DNA from: JAJNPS01 sp046589965
GTDB taxonomy: Bacteria; Pseudomonadota; Alphaproteobacteria; Rhodobacterales; Rhodobacteraceae
Direction of reading: 5' to 3'
NCBI GenBank assembly: GCA_046589965.1
Contig: JBKJVF010000075.1
Span: forward strand, 1 to 9,911
DNA length: 9,911 nucleotides
The position numbers and the translations under genes are program-made. Shown here piece by piece: positions 5,627 to 9,911 of this stretch (its first letter is position 1; every line of letters starts with the position of its first letter). Under the pieces are notes generated by a model. It was not told the DNA's origin, ran no database searches, and saw only the letters and a list, made by a program, of their open reading frames with translations.

Positions 5627-6565
5627 TCAGAGCCGGATCGCCGCCGCAGTCTCGGCCAGCAGTGTCGCCGACCGCGCCAAGGCCGCCGTTTCGACCGTGT
5701 TTAAATCTGGCATCAGGTCTGCGATAACCCCCGCCCGCCCCACGACCCTGGGGATCGAAAGCGTCGCCCCCGTCACCCCCGCCGCCACCGGCGTCTGGAT
5801 CGACACCGACAGCACTGCCGCCTCGTCCCGCACGATCGCGCGCACGATCCGCGCAAGGCCCGCGCCGATGCCGTACCACGTCGCGCCCTTGCCTTCGATG
5901 ATCCGGTAAGCCGCGCGCCGCACGCCTGCGTCGATCCCGGCCACCACGTCTTCGGTGATTGCAGCGCCAACCTGTGCTGCAAAATCGCGGATGGCCAGCG
6001 ACCCCGCCCGCGCCGTGGACCAGGCCAGCACCTCGCTGTCGCCATGCTCGCCCAGCACATAGGCATGCACCGATTGCGGTGAAATCCCCAGATGCCGGCC
6101 CAACAGGCTGCGGAACCGTGCGGTATCCAGGATGGTGCCCGACCCGATCACCCGCGCAGGCGGCAGCCCCGACAGGCGCGTCGCCACGTCTGTCATGATG
6201 TCCACCGGGTTTGAGGCGATCAACAGGATCGCGTCTGGCGCGGCGCGGCGCACCTGGGCGACGATGTCGCCAAAAACGCCGGCGTTCCGTTCCAGCAATG
6301 CCATCCGCGTTTCGCCCGGCTTTTGGCTGACACCCGCCGCAAGGATCACCACGGCCGCCCCGTCCAACGCCGCATAATCGCCATCCACCACCACTGTTGC
6401 CGAGGCAAAGGGCACCGCATGGGCGATGTCCTCGGCCTGCGCGCGCGCAAGGGCGGCATTGTGATCGACCAGCACAATCTCTGAGGCGATGCCCATCAGC
6501 GCGATGGCGTATCCTGCTGCCGATCCCACCATTCCTGCGCCCACAATTCCGACCTTGACCGACAT
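5627..6565 (-). CDS. ldh: L-lactate dehydrogenase
   Basis: This is an NAD-dependent L-lactate dehydrogenase (pyruvate to lactate) of the LDH/MDH fold, 312 residues. The Rossmann start is VGIVGAGMVGSAAGYAI (5-21) with D34 for NAD binding. The mobile loop AAGVSQKPGETR (76-87) carries Q81, the residue that marks lactate rather than malate specificity (Arg in malate dehydrogenases), and R87. NPVDIMT (119-125), the substrate residues in ILDTARFR (D147, R150) and the catalytic H174 in GEHGDSE complete the active site. The start at 6565 has GGAGG 8 bases upstream. A GTG at 6580 is in frame, but the ribosome site lies inside that extension. It is transcribed against murD with a 3-bp gap and lies downstream of the phytase-like gene, separated by a hairpin, so it probably uses its own promoter. 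No allosteric feature can be judged. Confidence 0.95.
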   Translation of the reverse strand: MSVKVGIVGAGMVGSAAGYAIALMGIASEIVLVDHNAALARAQAEDIAHAVPFASATVVVDGDYAALDGAAVVILAAGVSQKPGETRMALLERNAGVFGDIVAQVRRAAPDAILLIASNPVDIMTDVATRLSGLPPARVIGSGTILDTARFRSLLGRHLGISPQSVHAYVLGEHGDSEVLAWSTARAGSLAIRDFAAQVGAAITEDVVAGIDAGVRRAAYRIIEGKGATWYGIGAGLARIVRAIVRDEAAVLSVSIQTPVAAGVTGATLSIPRVVGRAGVIADLMPDLNTVETAALARSATLLAETAAAIRL

Positions 6566-6597
6566 GGCTGGCACCTCCACCGCTTTTCATTTGCCAA

Positions 6598-6626
6598 AGT
6601 GTCCGGTGCCTGCCGCCAAATGACAA
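6598..6626 (-). promoter_or_regulatory. Candidate ldh promoter with flanking dyad
   Basis: On the minus strand TTGTCA (6626-6621, 5 of 6 to TTGACA) is followed after 17 bases by GACACT (6603-6598, 3 of 6 to TATAAT). This would start RNA about 25 bases before the ldh ATG. An inverted repeat, CATTTGCC (6588-6595) and GCCAAATG (6615-6622) with one mismatch, brackets the -10 and spacer and could be an operator. The -10 is weak. Confidence 0.4.
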
Positions 6627-6628
6627 GT

Positions 6629-6646
6629 GCCGGGGCTTACCCCGGC
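6629..6646 (-). terminator. Terminator hairpin after the phytase-like gene
   Basis: A 7-bp perfect stem GCCGGGG/CCCCGGC with a 4-base loop lies 23 bases beyond the stop of the leftward gene at 6670. On the minus strand it is followed by ACTTGTCATTT, a partly T-rich tail. An outer 6-bp pairing, CCTGCC (6609-6614) with GGCAGG (6654-6659), could enlarge it. It separates this gene from ldh. Confidence 0.6.
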
Positions 6647-6669
6647 CCTCATTGGCAGGGCTCGCCTAT

Positions 6670-8028
6670 CTACTTTGCCGCCAGCAGTTCCGGCACTGAC
6701 AACAGGATGAACTCGTTATCCGCCGCCGCGTCCAGTTTCCGGCCTGAGGAATAGGGCAGGTTGTTGTCATTGGCGACCAGGATATGGGTGTCGTCGACCT
6801 TCATCACGTCCTCGATGGTGAAAAAGGGAAAGGTCATCTTGCCCGTCAGATCCCGCGCGGCAGCCGTTTCCAGCCGGCTCTTGCCGTCTGGATCCTGGAT
6901 GTCCATCAGATCCACATGCGCGATACGGCGCACAAAGCCGTCGGCATCCACCGACGCAGTGTCGATCAGCACCACGCGCTTCAGCATTGCGGGTGCAGGA
7001 AAGCAGTCCGGCGCCGGATCAGCGGCGCATTTCAACGACGGATCGCCTTCGCCATTGTCGCGCTCGATCACCAGCGCGCGCGTCGCGTCGATGAAATTGA
7101 AATCGCCGATCGCCGTCGCGCCTTCGGCAAGCTGAAACTTGAACGATTGGCCGGTCCATTCCGCCTTGGCCGGATCAAAGGCCAGGACGGTCAGGAAATT
7201 GCCCGCAGGCTTGCCATCCTCGCCGACCAGGGGCTTTTCCAGCATCCCCCACAAAAGCCCGGTCCCGGGTTGCAGTGCCATGCCTTCGTACCCACCCGAA
7301 CGCTGCACCGACCAGTCCTTGCCCACGACCGACAGCGCGCTGATGCCGACCGTATCGGGACCTTTCAGCACCGTCTCGCCCATCTTGGTCGGATAGACGC
7401 CGGTTACCTTGCCGTCCAGCGTCGCGCTGATCAGATAGGGGCCGAACTCGTCGCCAGTCCAGACCGTGTCGCCGATCACCTGGATGCTTTCCAGATCGAA
7501 GTCCGATCCCGTCAGATACCGCGCCTCGGTGCCTTCGTGGATGATGCGGAACGGAACCTTCTTGTCGGGGTCGCGCAAGAAGACCGTTGCCTGAACCGCC
7601 ACTGTACCGGCGGTGAAATCCGGCAGAACACGGTGGAAATACAGCATCGCGTCCGGGCTGTTGGCCTTGCTGCCAAAGCCGTTGTCGGTCAGCACATAGA
7701 TCGCCCCATCGGCGGCGCGGTCCGCAGCAAAGCCCGACAGTCCCTGCAAGGGCTGGCCCTCGAAGGGCAGGCTGATCCCGGTCGGGCGCTTGCCGTGGCT
7801 TGCCCCGGTATCGCCCATGACGCTGCCCACGACCTCGTTGCGGGTGGCACCGGTGAATTTTCCGCTGATCCTGGTATCGGCGGGCGCATCGTCTGGCGGT
7901 GCGATAAAGCTGGCCGCCGGGATCATCGCGTGACCTGCAAGCGTCGCGGGAAAGACGTCTTCGGCCATCGCAGACCCGGCAATGGGCAGCGCGGCCACAA
8001 GGGCGAACAGGGGCAAGTTATTCAGCAT
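6670..8028 (-). CDS. Exported esterase-like activity of phytase family protein
   Basis: This is a predicted periplasmic protein of 452 residues belonging to the 'esterase-like activity of phytase' family, a beta-propeller-like family whose members have been linked to phosphoester hydrolysis; the actual substrate is unknown. The start at 8028 has AAGGAG 8 bases upstream and begins a signal peptide (MLNNLPLFALVAALPIAGSAMA|ED). The frame is open to 8118 but without a ribosome site. Conserved pieces in order are GLSGF (96-100), TDNGFGSK (114-121), DFDLES (176-181), WTGDEFGPY (190-198), GYEGMA (246-251), IGDFNFID (307-314), VIERDNG (320-326), TIEDV (404-408) and VANDNN (418-423). Acidic residues in these are likely metal or substrate ligands. 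C334 and C342 may form a disulfide. A Pho-box-like element upstream suggests phosphate control. Family firm; activity inferred. Confidence 0.9.
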   Translation of the reverse strand: MLNNLPLFALVAALPIAGSAMAEDVFPATLAGHAMIPAASFIAPPDDAPADTRISGKFTGATRNEVVGSVMGDTGASHGKRPTGISLPFEGQPLQGLSGFAADRAADGAIYVLTDNGFGSKANSPDAMLYFHRVLPDFTAGTVAVQATVFLRDPDKKVPFRIIHEGTEARYLTGSDFDLESIQVIGDTVWTGDEFGPYLISATLDGKVTGVYPTKMGETVLKGPDTVGISALSVVGKDWSVQRSGGYEGMALQPGTGLLWGMLEKPLVGEDGKPAGNFLTVLAFDPAKAEWTGQSFKFQLAEGATAIGDFNFIDATRALVIERDNGEGDPSLKCAADPAPDCFPAPAMLKRVVLIDTASVDADGFVRRIAHVDLMDIQDPDGKSRLETAAARDLTGKMTFPFFTIEDVMKVDDTHILVANDNNLPYSSGRKLDAAADNEFILLSVPELLAAK

Positions 8029-8092
8029 GCGACAGACTCCTTCAGCGGGGACATTCATTCCCGGAACGATTGCTCCCCCTTGCGACGGTGGG

Positions 8093-8110
8093 ATGACAAG
8101 GGCGCGACAG
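8093..8110 (-). promoter_or_regulatory. Pho-box-like direct repeat upstream of the phytase-like gene
   Basis: On the minus strand CTGTCGC (8110-8104), 4 bases, then TTGTCAT (8099-8093) reproduce the PhoB box layout: two 7-base CTGTCAT-like repeats with an 11-base period. Matches to CTGTCAT are 5/7 and 6/7. It lies 65 bases before the ATG of a gene whose family fits phosphate scavenging. No good -10 follows, so this is only a candidate. Confidence 0.4.
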
Positions 8111-8145
8111 TTGCGCAAATCTGCCCAGCTCGATCAACGTCATTC

Positions 8146-8178
8146 TTGCTAGCCAAGCCAAGGATTTCGGGCTAGAGT
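8146..8178 (+). promoter_or_regulatory. Possible ftsW-murG promoter region
   Basis: Because the gene to the left is divergent, ftsW needs a promoter between 8029 and 8245. The best spot is TTGCTA (8146-8151) with a weak TAGAGT/GCTAGA element about 19-21 bases on (8171-8178). A 6-bp inverted repeat CTAGCC (8149-8154)/GGCTAG (8170-8175) coincides with it. The spacing is long, so the exact site is doubtful. Confidence 0.25.
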
Positions 8179-8245
8179 TTGTGTTTAAGGACCCGGGGGA
8201 TACATCTGGGCCAGAGGCAGTACAGGCGAAGATCAGGCGGTTCCC

Positions 8246-9415
8246 ATGACGGAAATGGTCTATGGCTCGATGCCCGCAAGGGTAACCGAGCCAGTCCTTC
8301 CACGCTGGTGGCGGACAATCGACAAATGGACATTGACGTCCGTCCTTGTCCTGTTTGCCATTGGCATGCTGTTGACGGTTGCCGCTTCGGTTCCGCTGGC
8401 CGAGCGCAACAACATCGACCCCTATCACTATGTCGAACGGCAGGCCCTGTTCGGTAGCCTTGCGCTGCTGACAATGGTGGGCTTTTCGATGCTCAGCCCC
8501 AGCATGGTGCGCAGGGCGGGGGTGCTGGGCTTTATTGTCGCCTTTATTGCCTTGGCGCTGTTGCCCATCCTTGGCACCGATTTCGGCAAGGGTGCGGTGC
8601 GCTGGTTCAGCCTGGGTTTTGCATCGGTCCAGCCGTCCGAATTCCTGAAACCGGGGCTTGTCGTGCTGGTGGCTTGGTTGATCGCGGCCAGCCAGGACGT
8701 GCAGGGCCCGCCCGGCAAATCGGTCTCCTTCGCGATCACACTTGTCGTGGTGGCGTTTCTGGCCTTTCAGCCCGACTTTGGTCAGGCAATCCTGGTCCTT
8801 TTCGCCTGGGGCGTGGTCTATTTCATTGCCGGCGCGCCGTTCCTGTTGATCGGGTCGGTCGTGGCGCTGGCGGGTGGTGCGGGGCTGATCGCTTATCAGA
8901 ATTCCGAACACTTTGCCCGCCGCATCGACGGCTTTCTCAACCCCGACCTCGATCCGCGCACGCAGCTTGGCTATGCCATGAACGCGATCCAGGAAGGCGG
9001 GCTCTTTGGCGTCGGCGTGGGGCAGGGGCAGGTGAAATGGTCGCTGCCCGATGCCCATACCGACTTCATCATCGCCGTCGCGGCAGAAGAGTTCGGCCTG
9101 ATCCTGGTGATGATCATCCTGGCGCTTTATGCGACCATCGTCGTGCGCAGCCTGATCCGCCTGACGCGGGAGCGTGATCCTTTTGTGCGGCTCGCGGGGG
9201 CGGGGCTGGCCTGCATCTTTGGCGTGCAGGCGATGATCAACATGGGCGTCGCGGTGCGGTTGCTGCCGGCCAAGGGCATGACGTTGCCCTTTGTCAGCTA
9301 TGGCGGGTCATCGATCATCGCGGCGGGCATCACCATTGGCATGCTGCTCGCGTTGACCCGAACCCGGCCGCAGGGCCAGATCGGCGATGTCTTTCAGGGG
9401 CGTGGACGCGGATGA
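8246..9415 (+). CDS. ftsW: Divisome SEDS peptidoglycan polymerase FtsW
   Basis: FtsW is an inner-membrane SEDS glycosyltransferase that polymerises lipid II at the septum with its partner class B PBP (FtsI). The 389 residues hold about ten hydrophobic segments starting near residue 31. Family motifs are GKGAVRWFSLG (114-124), QPSEFLKP (129-136), QPDFGQA (175-181), the periplasmic PDAHTDFIIAVAAEEFG (268-284) with the likely catalytic D273, and the C-terminal SYGGSS (351-356). QPSEFLKP and the neighbouring motifs place it with FtsW, and the murG neighbour favours FtsW over RodA. The start at 8246 has AGGCGG about 5 bases upstream; an ATG three codons later is possible. The stop overlaps the murG start by 4 bases (ATGA), implying coupled translation. 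It opens this half of the dcw cluster after an interruption by two opposed genes. Confidence 0.96.
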   Translation: MTEMVYGSMPARVTEPVLPRWWRTIDKWTLTSVLVLFAIGMLLTVAASVPLAERNNIDPYHYVERQALFGSLALLTMVGFSMLSPSMVRRAGVLGFIVAFIALALLPILGTDFGKGAVRWFSLGFASVQPSEFLKPGLVVLVAWLIAASQDVQGPPGKSVSFAITLVVVAFLAFQPDFGQAILVLFAWGVVYFIAGAPFLLIGSVVALAGGAGLIAYQNSEHFARRIDGFLNPDLDPRTQLGYAMNAIQEGGLFGVGVGQGQVKWSLPDAHTDFIIAVAAEEFGLILVMIILALYATIVVRSLIRLTRERDPFVRLAGAGLACIFGVQAMINMGVAVRLLPAKGMTLPFVSYGGSSIIAAGITIGMLLALTRTRPQGQIGDVFQGRGRG

Positions 9416-9911
9416 CGTCGCCGCTCCTCCTCATCGCGGCGGGGGGCACGGGGGGGCACATGTTTCCGGCCCAGGCTTTGGCCGAGGCGATGTTGTCGCG
9501 CGGCTGGCGTGTCAAGCTGTCCACTGATGCGCGGGGCGCGCGCTATGCAGGCGGCTTTCCCCCGGCGGTCGAAGTGGTGGAACTCGCCTCCGCCACGTTT
9601 GCGCGTGGTGACACTCTGGCGAAACTGACCGTCCCGTTCCGTATCGCGGGGGGCGTGATCGCGGCGACATGGCGGGTTTTGTACGATCCGCCTGCCGTCG
9701 TCGTGGGGTTTGGCGGCTATCCCTCGATCCCTGCGCTTGCGGCGGCCTGGATCCTGCGCAAACCGCGCATGATCCATGAACAGAACGGCGTTCTAGGCCG
9801 CGTGAACCAGGTCTTTGCGCGCCGCGTCAATCGGGTTGCCTGTGGCACCTGGCCCACGGTCCTGCCCGAGGGCGTCTCCGGCATCCATACCGGCAATCCC
9901 GTCCGCCAGAT
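9412..9911 (+). CDS. murG: UDP-GlcNAc:undecaprenyl-PP-MurNAc-pentapeptide GlcNAc-transferase MurG (3' end outside window)
   Basis: MurG is a peripheral inner-membrane GT-B glycosyltransferase that adds GlcNAc to lipid I to give lipid II, the substrate of FtsW. The first 166 codons are visible; the family length is about 360, so the C-terminal UDP-GlcNAc-binding domain is missing. The N-terminal domain is intact: the glycine loop AAGGTGGHMFPAQALAE (9-25) with H16, the second glycine loop VVGFGGYPSIPA (97-108), the conserved IHEQNGVLGRVN (121-132) and TGNPVR (160-165). The ATG at 9412 overlaps the ftsW stop (ATGA). No separate strong ribosome site is seen, in keeping with translational coupling. 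murC probably follows outside the window, as is usual in dcw clusters. Confidence 0.96.
   Translation, partial: MTSPLLLIAAGGTGGHMFPAQALAEAMLSRGWRVKLSTDARGARYAGGFPPAVEVVELASATFARGDTLAKLTVPFRIAGGVIAATWRVLYDPPAVVVGFGGYPSIPALAAAWILRKPRMIHEQNGVLGRVNQVFARRVNRVACGTWPTVLPEGVSGIHTGNPVRQ

Noticed and set aside
5601..6626. Second long minus-strand frame (341 codons) over ldh
   Set aside because: Another frame of the same strand with Gly/Arg-rich low-complexity protein; the ldh frame has all catalytic residues.
6784..8175. Plus-strand open frame of 463 codons antisense to the phytase-like gene
   Set aside because: It is a GC-driven shadow. The protein has no recognisable domain, while the minus-strand gene has a signal peptide, ribosome site and family motifs.
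8042..9058. Minus-strand open frame of 338 codons across ftsW
   Set aside because: Its His/Gln/Lys/Arg-rich sequence is what reverse reading of a membrane protein gives; ftsW is certain.
1..9911. CRISPR arrays, tRNA/rRNA genes, toxin-antitoxin or phage-defence modules
   Set aside because: I looked for regular repeats, cloverleaf-like sequences and paired small genes with known defence motifs and found none.

Overview
The window is GC-rich DNA with strong G/C third-position preference. Its gene content points to an alphaproteobacterium, most likely of the Rhodobacteraceae. The murD, ftsW and murG proteins and their partial linkage support this; no 16S or other definitive marker is present. 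Nothing here is clearly a new defence or mobile system. The cell-wall and metabolic genes are well recognisable, and the left third is an accessory patch of small orphan genes and transposon debris.

Left part (1-3100). The window opens inside the ATP-binding domain of a sensor histidine kinase (+ strand, ends 418). Three small leftward genes follow. The first is an orphan of about 96 residues with no convincing start (607-897). The second is a 104-residue protein resembling the dimeric alpha/beta-barrel (antibiotic-biosynthesis-monooxygenase-like) fold (1588-1902). The third is a 225-residue exported protein made of three diverged copies of one repeat of about 57 residues (2246-2923). Between the first two lies a broken N-terminal fragment of an IS6-family transposase (1092-1400) with a stop at codon 3. 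Hairpins lie downstream of several of these genes, and one gene has a perfect GGAAC-N17-CGTT promoter-like sequence upstream.

Middle part (3150-5623, + strand). A ChaC-family gamma-glutamylcyclotransferase (glutathione turnover) is followed by a leader of about 235 bp with alternating C-runs and G-runs, then murD, the UDP-MurNAc-L-Ala:D-Glu ligase of peptidoglycan synthesis.

Right part (5624-9911). Two leftward genes sit between murD and ftsW: an L-lactate dehydrogenase (ldh), whose stop is 3 bp from the murD stop, and an exported esterase-like phytase-family protein with a Pho-box-like element upstream. ftsW (SEDS peptidoglycan polymerase of the divisome) and murG (lipid II synthase, cut by the window end) then resume on the + strand with a 4-base overlap. 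The usual division/cell-wall (dcw) order murD-ftsW-murG is therefore kept but split by an opposed pair of metabolic genes, so ftsW-murG must have its own promoter in the 217-bp divergent gap. The cell-wall genes work together: MurD makes a cytoplasmic precursor, MurG completes lipid II at the inner face of the membrane, and FtsW polymerises it at the septum.
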